Below, one piece after another: positions 29,714 through 38,738 of a stretch of DNA of 64,000 nt. The position numbers and the translations under genes are program-made. Source of the DNA: Sediminicoccus rosea (GTDB taxonomy: Bacteria; Pseudomonadota; Alphaproteobacteria; Acetobacterales; Acetobacteraceae); the NCBI RefSeq assembly GCF_033547095.1, contig NZ_CP137852.1:2349501-2413500 (forward strand), read 5' to 3'. The notes beneath the pieces are model-generated. The model saw only the letters and a program-made list of their open reading frames with translations. It made no database searches and was not told where the DNA came from. Numbering within the stretch: position 1 is the first letter of the stretch; each line of letters begins with the position of its first letter.

Positions 29714-31342
29714 TTGGCTAAAAGGGTGCGTCTAAACCGGTCTCAACGGCTTCGCCGCTTCCTTGAGGCTGGCTATTTAGCCGAGGAGCTACCGCCACCA
29801 TTTGTTTCCTACTCGTTTGCTCGGGTTCGGGGCGCGCTTCTGACTGAGTGGAAGGCGGCCACCGACTTTCCCAAGTTTCGTTCCAGACCAGAGCAGTTCA
29901 CGATCCCACGATACGCGTCTGCCCGTCGGCGAATTTCCATACCAAATCCAATAAATTTCTTCCGGCTTTCATCGGAAATCGCAAACGGATGGAATGAGAT
30001 CAGAGATTTTTTGGCAAGTTCAAAGATAACCGAATTCCGTCCGATCATCGATGCGGAAGGACCTCGATCAATATTCAAACTTGATTTTGATCTGGTGGGC
30101 CAGAGGCAAGCTCAAATACTTGCTGATTACGATTTTGTATTTAAGACAGATATTAGTAGGTTTTATCCGAGCATTTACACCCACTCCATTCCATGGGCTC
30201 TCTATGGTAAGATATGGGTCAAAGAAAATCACAAAACTAAGAAATTTAAGGACTCTTTAGGCGATAAACTCGATTTTGAATTACGTAAGGGGCAAGAAGA
30301 TCAGTCAATTGGTATTCCTATAGGTCCAGATACATCGCGCATATTGTCGGAGATCGTCGCTATTGGACTGGAGCGTGAACTTAAGCCATTGCTGTCTGAC
30401 TTAGATCGGAGATCTGTCCGATATGTTGATGATATATTGATCGGGTTTGACGAATTTGAAAGTGAGGATAAAATCTCTGCTGTGCTTGAGGGGGCGGTGG
30501 CGCACTTTGAGCTAGATATAAATATTAATAAGACTAAAATTCTCGGAAAAAGGGGCGTCGAAACATTCGAGTGGATTACTGAGCTACGCGCTTGTTCTGT
30601 TCGGAACGTAACTCCTAAGGCACAAAGAGACGACCTTGAGAGATTCTTTAAGCTTGCGCTGTTCTATGCTTCGACTAATGAGAAAGATGCGGTCCTCAAA
30701 TGGGCAATGAAGCGATCTAGATCGTTTGATGTCCTAAAAGACAATAGTAATTTTTATTGCGATTATATGTTAAGACTTTGTAGAAAATCTTTATCAACCC
30801 TACCCATATTATCGCAAATGTTGATCGAAGCGAAAAGCAACGGATGGCCAATACCGTCCGATCGAATAAATAAATTTATCAGTGATATTTTGATGATTCA
30901 TGCGCCGATTGGCCATGCATTTGAGGTTAGTTGGGCTTTATTCCTGGCAAAGGGGCTTAGAATAAAATTGTATAAAGAAAAAATGTCAGATGTATTTAAA
31001 ATAGAAAGTAGTCTTTGTGCGCTAATCTGCATGGATTTAAACGCTCGTGGACTAATTGATGGGGGAGTCGATGAAAGCTACTGGTTGCTTTACGCGAATG
31101 AACAAGGCCTTCGGTCTCCGATGTGGCTCCTTTCATACGAAGCGGCCCGAAAGAAATGGTGGTCTGACGGCCGATACAAATACGTGGAGAAGCATTCTCT
31201 CTTCGGGCCAATGTTAAAGAGGGGTGTGTTTTTCTACGATGAGAACCGCAACGTCCCACGTCTTCGGAGCGAGCTGCAACGCGCAAAGAGGCAGCGCATC
31301 AGAACGGCGAAGATCTTTAGAAATTGGGTGGACTACATGTAG
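29714..31342 (+). CDS. Stand-alone reverse transcriptase, candidate defence-associated RT
   Basis: 542 residues from the TTG at 29714 (GCGAGG about seven bases upstream); an in-frame TTG at 29687 is the alternative. The RT palm is clear: FVFKTDISRFYPSIY with Asp146, GIPIGPDTSRILSEIVAIGLE, and RSVRYVDDILIGF with the catalytic Tyr-Val-Asp-Asp at 237-240. INKTKILGKRGVETFEW follows. The N-terminus (RLRRFLEAGYLAEELPPPF) and the roughly 240-residue helical C-terminus have no maturase, integrase or HNH domain, and no intron structure or msr/msd is evident. This fits the Abi/UG/DRT group of phage-defence RTs, though the subclass is unclear. Codon use is strikingly AT-rich against about 70% GC around it, a sign of transfer. 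Confidence 0.88.
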   Translation: MAKRVRLNRSQRLRRFLEAGYLAEELPPPFVSYSFARVRGALLTEWKAATDFPKFRSRPEQFTIPRYASARRRISIPNPINFFRLSSEIANGWNEIRDFLASSKITEFRPIIDAEGPRSIFKLDFDLVGQRQAQILADYDFVFKTDISRFYPSIYTHSIPWALYGKIWVKENHKTKKFKDSLGDKLDFELRKGQEDQSIGIPIGPDTSRILSEIVAIGLERELKPLLSDLDRRSVRYVDDILIGFDEFESEDKISAVLEGAVAHFELDININKTKILGKRGVETFEWITELRACSVRNVTPKAQRDDLERFFKLALFYASTNEKDAVLKWAMKRSRSFDVLKDNSNFYCDYMLRLCRKSLSTLPILSQMLIEAKSNGWPIPSDRINKFISDILMIHAPIGHAFEVSWALFLAKGLRIKLYKEKMSDVFKIESSLCALICMDLNARGLIDGGVDESYWLLYANEQGLRSPMWLLSYEAARKKWWSDGRYKYVEKHSLFGPMLKRGVFFYDENRNVPRLRSELQRAKRQRIRTAKIFRNWVDYM

Positions 31343-31387
31343 ATTTAAATGGACGGATAATCCATCGGAGTTTGCTTAGCCTTTACC

Positions 31388-32497
31388 TTACCCCGCCCCC
31401 ATCAACCCCCTGATCCGCCGCCCATGATTGATCACCGCCCCCAGTGACCCCAGGTTCCGCTTATCCGCCAGCGCGGACAGCGCCGCGCCGATCTTCCCCT
31501 CGCGCAGCCGCGCAAAGCTATCCCCCAGCGCCACCGAGAAATGCAGCATGATGCTCGCATCGCGGTAGCAATCCGTGGTGCAGGCCTGGCAGCCGTCGCG
31601 CACCGCCATCTCCGGCCGGTAGTCCATGACCTTGGAGATCGGCTGGTTCCAATCCTCGCAGCGCCACAAATCGTAGTTCCAGTCGAGGTAGAAATACTTG
31701 TACCCCGCATGGCAGATGAAGCGCTCGCCCTGGCCGGTCAGGCGGCGCCGCATATCGGCGATGCCCTCCTTCGGGTTGAACACGGGGATCACCGCCCGCG
31801 TCTTCTCCACCCCGTCAAACGCCGCGATCAGCTCGGCGACGGACATGTCCACCAGCGCGCTATCCTCGGAATAGACGAGCGAGGAGGAGCCCAGCGCCGC
31901 CTTGCGCGGGTAGGAGAAGGTGACGGCGGCAAACCCCAGCTCCCTCAGGAAATGCCCGAGGGCCGCGTAATCCCGCACCAGCCGCGTCATGGCGACGGAG
32001 GCGATGGGCGTGATCCCCATCTCCTTCATCCGGCCCGTGCTTTCCTTGATCCGCTCGCACACGCCCTTCAGGCCGCGATTCTTCTCGTGCTCGCCCGCAT
32101 CCTCGCTGTCGATCGAGATGAAGATGGTGCTGATGCCGGTGCCCCGCAGGCTTTCCAACTGGCCGGGCAGCAGCCAGCCATTGGTCACCATGGTGGGCTG
32201 CACGCCCATCTCGCTGGCGGTCCGCGCCATCTCGGCGATTCGCTTGTGCAGCAGCGGCTCGCCGCCCATGAAGGTCACGAAGCGGACATTGGCCTTGAGG
32301 CGCATATGCGCCAGCGCATCGGCAAAGAGGTCGGCGTTCATGGTCCGCCGGTCGGTCACGAAACCCTTGTCATGCGCGAAATTGCAGAAATCGCAGGTCG
32401 CGTTGCACATATTGGTGACGGAGGCGTTCAAAATCGCCGGCCCGCCCTGCGGGACCAGCTTCAAAAGGTCCAAGAAACCGGAACGATTCGCCGCCAT
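31388..32497 (-). CDS. Radical SAM protein with SPASM-like C-terminal cysteines
   Basis: 369 residues from the ATG at 32497; GAGGGG six bases upstream decides this start over the ATG at 32503. The radical-SAM cluster cysteines are Cys31, Cys35 and Cys38 (TNMCNATCDFCNF). FMGGEPLLHKRI is the GGEP motif binding SAM. A cysteine-rich C-terminal part (FICHAGYKYFYLDWN, LWRCEDW, GCQACTTDCYRD) suggests a SPASM/Twitch auxiliary iron-sulfur cluster. Such enzymes modify peptides or small molecules. It follows the DUF1772 gene by 29 bases in the same direction. Not HpnH, whose motif context differs. The substrate is unknown. Confidence 0.85.
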   Translation of the reverse strand: MAANRSGFLDLLKLVPQGGPAILNASVTNMCNATCDFCNFAHDKGFVTDRRTMNADLFADALAHMRLKANVRFVTFMGGEPLLHKRIAEMARTASEMGVQPTMVTNGWLLPGQLESLRGTGISTIFISIDSEDAGEHEKNRGLKGVCERIKESTGRMKEMGITPIASVAMTRLVRDYAALGHFLRELGFAAVTFSYPRKAALGSSSLVYSEDSALVDMSVAELIAAFDGVEKTRAVIPVFNPKEGIADMRRRLTGQGERFICHAGYKYFYLDWNYDLWRCEDWNQPISKVMDYRPEMAVRDGCQACTTDCYRDASIMLHFSVALGDSFARLREGKIGAALSALADKRNLGSLGAVINHGRRIRGLMGAG

Positions 32498-32503
32498 AGT
32501 CAT

Positions 32504-32509
32504 CCCCTC
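32504..32509 (-). promoter_or_regulatory. Ribosome binding site of the radical SAM gene
   Basis: GAGGGG on the minus strand directly abuts the ATG at 32503 and is six bases from the ATG at 32497, so the second ATG is the likely start. Confidence 0.7.
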
Positions 32510-32526
32510 GAAGGTCGGGGCGATGC

Positions 32527-32946
32527 TTACCCCATGGCCCAGAGGTAAGCCAGAACAGCCGCGCACCCCAGGGCGCTGCGCCCCGCATGCAGCCACCCCC
32601 AGCGGCGGATCAGCGCCCGGCTCGCCGCATCACCCACCGGCATGGCGTTCAGCCGGTGGTTGGTCGGCATGATGCCGAGCAGCGTATAGGGCCAATTGGC
32701 CAGGATCAGCGCCGCCCCCAGCAGGAAGCGCGGATCGCCCGCCACCCAGGCGGCGCCGAGCCCCAGCAGCCCCGAAATCACCGCCAGGCTCGCCTGCATG
32801 GCGAAGCCGCGCGCATAGCTCGGCTTCCACTGCGCCAGGAGTGCGGCGTCATCCAGGCCAAGCCGCGCCGGCTGCTCGGCCAGGTTGATGTAGATGGCCG
32901 CCCCCGCGAAGAGCGCGGCACCCACCAGCGCCAGCTCCGCCAGCAT
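32527..32946 (-). CDS. DUF1772 (anthrone oxygenase-like) membrane protein
   Basis: 139 residues with four hydrophobic segments ([72 protein letters not shown]). The conserved [13 protein letters not shown] and [14 protein letters not shown] motifs belong to DUF1772, a family including fungal anthrone oxygenases; the bacterial members have no settled role. The start overlaps the aminotransferase stop by one base (TGATG), so it is coupled to that gene. Confidence 0.8.
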   Translation of the reverse strand: MLAELALVGAALFAGAAIYINLAEQPARLGLDDAALLAQWKPSYARGFAMQASLAVISGLLGLGAAWVAGDPRFLLGAALILANWPYTLLGIMPTNHRLNAMPVGDAASRALIRRWGWLHAGRSALGCAAVLAYLWAMG

Positions 32947-34154
32947 CACGCCGCCAGCGCCCGGAACCCGGCCTCCGCCGCATCCAGCACCAGGGCGATG
33001 TCCGCCTCGGTATGCGCGGCGCAGAGGAACATGTTGTGCCGCGGGTGCAAATAGGCGCCCGCCTTCAGCGCCGCCGCGCAGAAGGCCCGCCCCGCCCGGA
33101 ATTCCTGGTCGCCCTCGAACAGGAAGAGCGGCATGGAGACCGGCCCCGATTGCCGCAGGCCGATGTTGAAGCCCCGCGCCCGCTCGGCCAGGCCCTCCCG
33201 CAGCATCAGGCCCAGCCGTTCGAGCTGCCCCACCACGTCCCGCCGCTCCAGCTCCTCCAGCGTGGCCACGGCCGCGGCCATGGAGACGGCCGAGCACCAG
33301 AAGGAGCCGGTGACGAAGACGCTCGCCGCCGCCTCCCGCAGCGAATCCCGCCCGGTCACGGCGGCCAGCGCATGCCCGTTGGCGATGGCCTTGCTCCAGG
33401 CCGAGAGGTCGGGCCGGACGCCCAAGCCCTCCCAGGAGCCGCCCGGATGCAGCCGGAACCCGGCGCGCACGTCGTCCAGGATCAGCGCGGCGCCGCGCGT
33501 GTCGCAGATCCGCCGCGCGGCCTCGGCGAATTCCCGGCTGGGCAGTTCCTGGTCCACCACATTGTCGTGGCGGAAGGCGGTGATGATGATGCCGGCCAGG
33601 TCGCTCCCCGCCGCGTCGGCGGCCGCGGTGAGGCTCGCCACGTCATTGTAGTCGAAGCGGCCCTGGTTCGCCCGGTCCTCCGGCCGCGTGCCGGCGGGCA
33701 CCGGCGTGCACCAGGGCGCGGCCCCGTGATAGGAGCCGTTCGCCAGCAGGATGGTGCCCCGCCCCGTGGCGGCGCGGGCGATGGTGACGCAGGCGGTGGT
33801 GGCATCCGTCCCGTTCTTCATGAACATCGCCCAATCGGCGGCCGGGATGCGCTCCACCAGGCGTTCGGCGAGTTCGACCAGGACGGGGCCCGGCCCGTTC
33901 AGGCAATCGCCGAGATCCGCCTGGCGCCGCGCCGCCGCCTCGACCACCGGGTCGTGATGGCCGAGGATGATGGGCCCCCAGCTGCACATCAGGTCCACAT
34001 AGCGGTTGCCATCCACGTCCCAGACATGCCCGCCCTCGCCACGGGCGAAGAATTGCGGATAGCCCTCGGGCAGCTTCGCGGCGTTCAGGTGTCCCCACAT
34101 GCCGCCGGGGATGACCTTCGCAGCGCGCGCGCGGAGCGCGGCGTCGGTGCTCAA
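32946..34154 (-). CDS. Class III aminotransferase, glutamate-1-semialdehyde aminomutase-like
   Basis: 402 residues from the TTG at 34154, with GGGAGG seven bases upstream. It is a PLP enzyme of the GSA-aminomutase group: [73 protein letters not shown] (Asp binding the PLP nitrogen) and [19 protein letters not shown] with the PLP lysine. It sits between a peptide-type binding protein and DUF1772 in a tight operon, so it is probably catabolic, transferring the amino group of an imported amine or amino acid, rather than the haem enzyme HemL. Confidence 0.85.
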   Translation of the reverse strand: MSTDAALRARAAKVIPGGMWGHLNAAKLPEGYPQFFARGEGGHVWDVDGNRYVDLMCSWGPIILGHHDPVVEAAARRQADLGDCLNGPGPVLVELAERLVERIPAADWAMFMKNGTDATTACVTIARAATGRGTILLANGSYHGAAPWCTPVPAGTRPEDRANQGRFDYNDVASLTAAADAAGSDLAGIIITAFRHDNVVDQELPSREFAEAARRICDTRGAALILDDVRAGFRLHPGGSWEGLGVRPDLSAWSKAIANGHALAAVTGRDSLREAAASVFVTGSFWCSAVSMAAAVATLEELERRDVVGQLERLGLMLREGLAERARGFNIGLRQSGPVSMPLFLFEGDQEFRAGRAFCAAALKAGAYLHPRHNMFLCAAHTEADIALVLDAAEAGFRALAA

Positions 34155-35701
34155 ATCCGGGCCTCCCAGAACATCGGATAGGCAGCGCGCGGCAGGTCGC
34201 GCACGCGGTCGCGATAGCCGGCGGGGATGGTGAACTGCCCCCACATCACCGAGGGCACATGCGCGACCGAGGCGGTCTGGATCTCGGCCGCGATGCGCCG
34301 CCGCGCCGCGCCATCGGTGGCGAGAGCGAATTCCGTCAGCAGGCGCTGCACGTCGCGGTCGCAATCCCAGCCCGGATAGTCGGCGCAGGTGTTGGAGACG
34401 TAGAAATTGGTGAGCGGCGAGAACATGTCCGTCCCGTTCGCGTAGACGGCGAAGATGTGCCACCCCTCGCGCCGCGCGCGCCGGGCCAGGAGGGTGCCCC
34501 AGTCCATCACCTGCTCGGTCACGTTGAAGCCGGCCTGCTGCATGGACTGGATCATCACCTGCGCCGCCGTCTGGCTGATGCCGCCCGCGGTGGTGAGGAA
34601 GGCCAGCGGCTGGCCGCGATAGCTGCTGGCGGCCAGCATGCGCCGCGCCTCGGCCGGGTCGAAGCTCGCCTGCGCGGCGCCGCCCGTGCTCGAGAGCGGC
34701 GCGTCGCAGAGGAAGAAGGAGGGGCAGGGGGGCGCCCGGAATTGCGGCGGCACGCCGATGGCGGTCAGGATGCTCGCCTGGTCGGCGCAGCGCCAGAGCA
34801 CGCGGCGCACGGCCGGGTCATCCATCGGCGCGGCCGCGTGGTTGATGCGGAAATTCCCCTGGAACTGATGGATGCCGCCGAGCCCCAGCGTGCGGACGCC
34901 GCGCGCCCGCTCGATGCGCGGCAGCAGGTCGAAGGGCAGGTACTGCATGTAGTCCACCTCGCCCGCGATGAGGGCGGAGGCGCCGGTCGCCTGGTCGGGC
35001 ATGACGCGCAGGTTGATGGAATCGAGGTGCACGCGCTTGCCGCCGGCCAGGAAATCGGCGGGTTCGGCGCGGGGGACGTAGTCCGCGAAGCGCTCCAGCA
35101 CCATGACATTGCCGGGGCGCCAATCGGCGGCGCGGAAGCGGAAGGGCCCGCTGCCGATGATCTCGCGGATGCGCTGCTCCACCGGCACGGCGGCGAGCCG
35201 CGCGGGCAGGATCACGGGCAGCGGCGCATTGGGCTTGCCCAGCACGTCCAGCACGAGCGGGAAGGGGCGGGAGAGGGTAAGGCGGAAGCTGCGCGGATCG
35301 GTCGCGACCAGCTCGGCCTTGGCGGCCCAGAGCATGCGGCCCAGGCTGTCGCGCGGCGCCCAGCGCTCCAGGCTGGCGACGACATCGGCGGAGGTGACGG
35401 GCTGGCCGTCGTGGAATTTCAGCCCCTCGCGCAGCCGGAAATTCCAGGTGAGGCCATCCGCGCTGGTCTCGTGCGCCTCCACCATCTGCGGCTTGATCAG
35501 GCCCTGGCCATCCATGGCGTAGAGCGTGTCGAACACATGCGTCGCGAAGGTGCGGGTGATGGCGGCGGTGGTGGAATGCGGGTCGAGGATGACGACCTCG
35601 CTCTCCAGCACCAGGTTCAGCGTGCCGGCCGACTGTGCCGATGGCGCCAGGAAGGGAAGGGCCAGGCCCGCCATGGTCGCGCGCCGCGTGATGGGGTTCA
35701 T
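34151..35701 (-). CDS. ABC transporter solute-binding protein, family 5 (peptide/nickel type)
   Basis: 516 residues. The N-terminus MNPITRRATMAGLALPFLAPSAQSAG is a signal peptide with a Tat-like RR start. Then LNLVLESEVVILDPHSTTAAITRTFATHVFDTLYAM and LTWNFRLREGLKFHDGQPVTSADVVASLERW are hallmarks of SBP family 5 (DppA/OppA). It should bind an oligopeptide or other bulky solute in the periplasm. No permease or ATPase of this type is in the window, so it is an orphan or served by distant genes. It is first in an operon with the aminotransferase. Confidence 0.9.
   Translation of the reverse strand: MNPITRRATMAGLALPFLAPSAQSAGTLNLVLESEVVILDPHSTTAAITRTFATHVFDTLYAMDGQGLIKPQMVEAHETSADGLTWNFRLREGLKFHDGQPVTSADVVASLERWAPRDSLGRMLWAAKAELVATDPRSFRLTLSRPFPLVLDVLGKPNAPLPVILPARLAAVPVEQRIREIIGSGPFRFRAADWRPGNVMVLERFADYVPRAEPADFLAGGKRVHLDSINLRVMPDQATGASALIAGEVDYMQYLPFDLLPRIERARGVRTLGLGGIHQFQGNFRINHAAAPMDDPAVRRVLWRCADQASILTAIGVPPQFRAPPCPSFFLCDAPLSSTGGAAQASFDPAEARRMLAASSYRGQPLAFLTTAGGISQTAAQVMIQSMQQAGFNVTEQVMDWGTLLARRARREGWHIFAVYANGTDMFSPLTNFYVSNTCADYPGWDCDRDVQRLLTEFALATDGAARRRIAAEIQTASVAHVPSVMWGQFTIPAGYRDRVRDLPRAAYPMFWEARI
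34162..34167 (-). promoter_or_regulatory. Ribosome binding site supporting a TTG start
   Basis: GGGAGG on the minus strand lies seven bases before the TTG at 34154, inside the 3' end of the preceding gene. No ATG or GTG is in a better position. Confidence 0.7.
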
Positions 35702-35780
35702 CGCCGTCTCTCCCTGTTCGTTTCCGCGGGAAGGGTATTTGCTATTCGCGCGGCGCGTCCAGCGCCGTCAGGGGGGATGC

Positions 35781-38066
35781 ATGGATTACGCGGAAATGGC
35801 ACGCGCGGCGGTGCCGCCACTGGACGGCACGCTGCGGCTCGCGGGGCTGGAAGCGCCGGTCGAGGTGCGGCGCGATGCACTGGGCATCGCGCATATCCGC
35901 GCGGGCAGCGTGCGGGATGCCTTCTTCGCCCAGGGCTTCTGCCACGCGCAGGACCGCCTCTTCCAGATGGAGCTGAACCTGCGCCGCGCGCTGGGGCGCA
36001 GCGCGGAATGGCTGGGCGCTTCCGCCTTCGCCGCGGATGCGCTGGCCCGCAGGCTCGACGTGGCCGGCGCCAGCCGGCGCGATGCCGCGGCGCTGGGCGC
36101 CGAGGCCCGCGCGATGATCGAGGCCTATGCCGCCGGCGTGAACGCCTTCCTCGCATCCGGTGCACCGCTCGCCATCGAATACCAGCTCCTGAACGCAACG
36201 CCGGAGCCCTGGGAGGGCTGGCACACCATCGCCGTGATGCGCCGCCTCGGCCTGCTCATGGGCTCGGTCTGGTTCAAGCTGTGGCGCGCGGCGGCGCTTC
36301 CCGTGGCGGGCGAGGCAGTGACCAGCCTGCGCTACGATGACGGCGGCGCGGACCTGCTGCTGCTGCCGCACGGCGCCGAGACCGAGCGCTGGCGCGCGGC
36401 GCTGAGCGACCTCGCCCCGGCCGTGGCCGCGCTGATGGAGGCCGCCGCGCCCGATGCGACCGGCGGCGGCAGCAACAATTGGGCGGTCTCGGCCGCGCGC
36501 AGCACCACCGGGCGGCCCGTGCTGGCGGGCGATCCACACCGCGTCTTCGAGTTGCCGAACATGTACGCCCAGGGCCACCTGGCCTGCCCGGAATTCGACG
36601 TGATCGGCCTGACCGTCCCCGGCGTGCCCGGCTTTCCGCATTTCGCGCAGAATGGCCGCGTCGCCTGGTGCGTCACGCACGGCTTCGCCGACATCCACGA
36701 TGTCTATGTGGAGCGCTTCGACGCAGGCGCGCGCCATGCGCTGTTCCAGGAGCAGTGGGAGCCGGTGCGCCGCCGCAGCGAGACCATCGCGATCCGTGGC
36801 GAAGCCCCGCGCGCGGTGGAGGTGATCGAGACCCGCCACGGCCCGGTCATCGCGGGCGATCCGGCGCGCGGTCACGCGCTCACCCTCAAATCCGTGCAAT
36901 TCGCCGAGACCGACCTCTCCTTCGACTGCCTGCCCCGCATGCTCCGCGCCGAGAGCGTGCCCACGCTCTTCGAAGCCACGCGCGGCTGGGGCCTGATCGA
37001 CCACAACCTTGTCGCGGCCGACACACGTCACGGCATCGGTTGGCTGCTCCGCGCCCGCGTGCCGCGGCGTGGCCGCGAGAATGGCTGGCTGCCCGTCCCC
37101 GGCTGGAGCGGCCAGCATGAATGGCAGGGCTGGATCGCGCATGAGGCGATGCCGGTGCTGCACGACCCGGAAGGCGGCCTCATCGTCACCGCCAACAACC
37201 GCATCGTGGCCGAGGATCACCCGGATTACCTGCTGACCGATTGCCACCCGCCCTATCGCGCCCGCCGCGTCTTGGCGCTGCTGGAGCAGGCGGCGCTGCG
37301 CAGCCCCGAAGGCGCCGCCACCATCCATGCCGATGTGCAATCCCAGCCCGCGCGCGACTTCATCGCCCGCCTCGCCGCGCTTCGCTGCGAGGGCGCGGCC
37401 GAGGCCCTGCGCGCCGAACTCGCCGGCTGGGATGCGCGGATGGAGGCGGGCTCCGTCACCGCCGCCCGCTATATCGCCTTCCGCCTGGCGCTGACCCGCC
37501 GCTTCGCCACGGCGAGCGGCCTCGGCGCGCTCGCGGGCCACCCCTGGCTCGCGCCCGCCCCCGGCGTCGCGCCGCTGACGCAGCTCTGGTGGGCGCTGCC
37601 CGCGCTGCTCCGCAGCGACGATGCCAGCCTGCTGCGCGGCGCCGACTGGAACACCCTGCTGCGCGAGGCCCTCGCCGAAGTGGCGGCCGACCTGCCCGGC
37701 CAGCCCTGGGGCGAGGCGCATCGCCCGCGCTTCACGCACCCGCTCTCCGCGCTCTTCCCCGCGGCCGCCCCCGTGCTCGACCCGCCGGCCGAGGCGATCG
37801 GCGGCGATGGCGACACGGTCTTCGCCAATGGTCTCATCGCGCCCCTCGGCGCGCGCGCGCAATATGGCGCGCTCTCCCGCTACGCCTTCGATGTCGGCGC
37901 CTGGGAGAACAGCCGCTGGTCCGTCTTCCTCGGCGCCTCCGGCCATCCCGGCAGCCCGCACTACGCCGACCAGCACACAACATGGGCCAATGCCCAAATG
38001 ACGCCCATGCGCTACGCCTGGGAGGGCATCGCGGCCACGCAGATCCAGCTTCTCCAGCCCGCGTGA
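35781..38066 (+). CDS. Penicillin acylase family protein (Ntn amidohydrolase)
   Basis: 761 residues from the ATG at 35781 with a G-rich ribosome site four bases upstream. The alpha part starts LRLAGLEAPVEVRRDALGIAHIRAGSVRDAFFAQGFCHAQDRLFQMEL. Ser231 in ATGGGSNNWAVSA is the nucleophile that becomes the N-terminus of the beta chain after self-cleavage; GRPVLAGDPHRVFELPNMY and FPHFAQNGRVAWCVTHGFADIHDVYVE follow. No signal peptide is evident, unlike most penicillin acylases, so it may act in the cytoplasm. It hydrolyses an amide such as an N-acyl amine or a quorum lactone; the real substrate is unknown. Confidence 0.9.
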   Translation: MDYAEMARAAVPPLDGTLRLAGLEAPVEVRRDALGIAHIRAGSVRDAFFAQGFCHAQDRLFQMELNLRRALGRSAEWLGASAFAADALARRLDVAGASRRDAAALGAEARAMIEAYAAGVNAFLASGAPLAIEYQLLNATPEPWEGWHTIAVMRRLGLLMGSVWFKLWRAAALPVAGEAVTSLRYDDGGADLLLLPHGAETERWRAALSDLAPAVAALMEAAAPDATGGGSNNWAVSAARSTTGRPVLAGDPHRVFELPNMYAQGHLACPEFDVIGLTVPGVPGFPHFAQNGRVAWCVTHGFADIHDVYVERFDAGARHALFQEQWEPVRRRSETIAIRGEAPRAVEVIETRHGPVIAGDPARGHALTLKSVQFAETDLSFDCLPRMLRAESVPTLFEATRGWGLIDHNLVAADTRHGIGWLLRARVPRRGRENGWLPVPGWSGQHEWQGWIAHEAMPVLHDPEGGLIVTANNRIVAEDHPDYLLTDCHPPYRARRVLALLEQAALRSPEGAATIHADVQSQPARDFIARLAALRCEGAAEALRAELAGWDARMEAGSVTAARYIAFRLALTRRFATASGLGALAGHPWLAPAPGVAPLTQLWWALPALLRSDDASLLRGADWNTLLREALAEVAADLPGQPWGEAHRPRFTHPLSALFPAAAPVLDPPAEAIGGDGDTVFANGLIAPLGARAQYGALSRYAFDVGAWENSRWSVFLGASGHPGSPHYADQHTTWANAQMTPMRYAWEGIAATQIQLLQPA

Positions 38067-38084
38067 TCCGGATAGCGTGGCCGC

Positions 38085-38738
38085 ATGACCTATTCGCTGA
38101 CCGCGCGCTGCGCCGTGACCGGGGCCTTCGGCACCATCGTCACCTCCTCCTCCATCGCGACCGCGGCGCGCTGCGCCTGGGCCGGGCCGCTCGGCGCCGT
38201 CGCGACGCAGAACCTCTCGGACCCGGCACTGGGTCCGCAGGGGCTCGCGCTTCTGCGCCAGGGCCTGGGCGCGCAGGCGGTGCTGGAGTTGCTCCTGAAA
38301 TCCACCCGCGGCGTGGAGCATCGCCAGGTCGCGGTGGTGGACCGCATGGGCGGCATCGCCTGGTTCTCCGGCGCCAAGGCCATGCCGGAGCACGCCGTCG
38401 CCACGGGCCGCGACTGCGTCGCCATGGGCAACCTGCTGGATAACACCGGCGTGCCCCAGGCCATGGTGGATGCCTTCACCGCCAGCGATGGCGCCCCACT
38501 CGCCGAGCGCCTGATGCAGGCGCTCGAAGCCGGCCTCGAAGCCGGCGGCGAATTCGACGATGAGCGCGGAGGCGGCATGCTGGTCGCCGATCGCTACGAC
38601 TGGCCGGTGGTGGACCTCCGCGTGGATTGGCACGAGGAGCCGGTGGCCGAGCTTCGCCGCCTCTGGACGCGCTATGCGCCCCAGCAGGCCGCCTATATCG
38701 CCCGCGCGCTGGATGCGGATTCCGCGCCGGGCTTCTAG
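38085..38738 (+). CDS. DUF1028 family protein (Ntn-hydrolase-like)
   Basis: 217 residues. TYSLTARCAVTGAFGTIVTSSSIATAARCAWAGPLGAVATQNLSDPALG at the N-terminus, QVAVVDRMGGIAWFSG and AMGNLLDNTGVPQAMVDAF are typical of DUF1028, a family with an Ntn-hydrolase fold and unproven function. It follows the penicillin-acylase gene by 18 bases on the same strand, so the two may act together on amides. Its stop overlaps the stop of the convergent isochorismatase gene. Confidence 0.85.
   Translation: MTYSLTARCAVTGAFGTIVTSSSIATAARCAWAGPLGAVATQNLSDPALGPQGLALLRQGLGAQAVLELLLKSTRGVEHRQVAVVDRMGGIAWFSGAKAMPEHAVATGRDCVAMGNLLDNTGVPQAMVDAFTASDGAPLAERLMQALEAGLEAGGEFDDERGGGMLVADRYDWPVVDLRVDWHEEPVAELRRLWTRYAPQQAAYIARALDADSAPGF

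Noticed and set aside
29687-31342. Retron or group II intron reading of the reverse transcriptase
   Set aside because: No maturase or HNH domain follows the palm, no intron domain V/VI-like sequence is evident at either side, and no msr/msd-like inverted repeat pair was found. A stand-alone RT fits better.
35742-38633. A 963-codon minus-strand open frame opposite the penicillin acylase gene
   Set aside because: Antisense of an intact enzyme with its nucleophile motif; no motif of its own.
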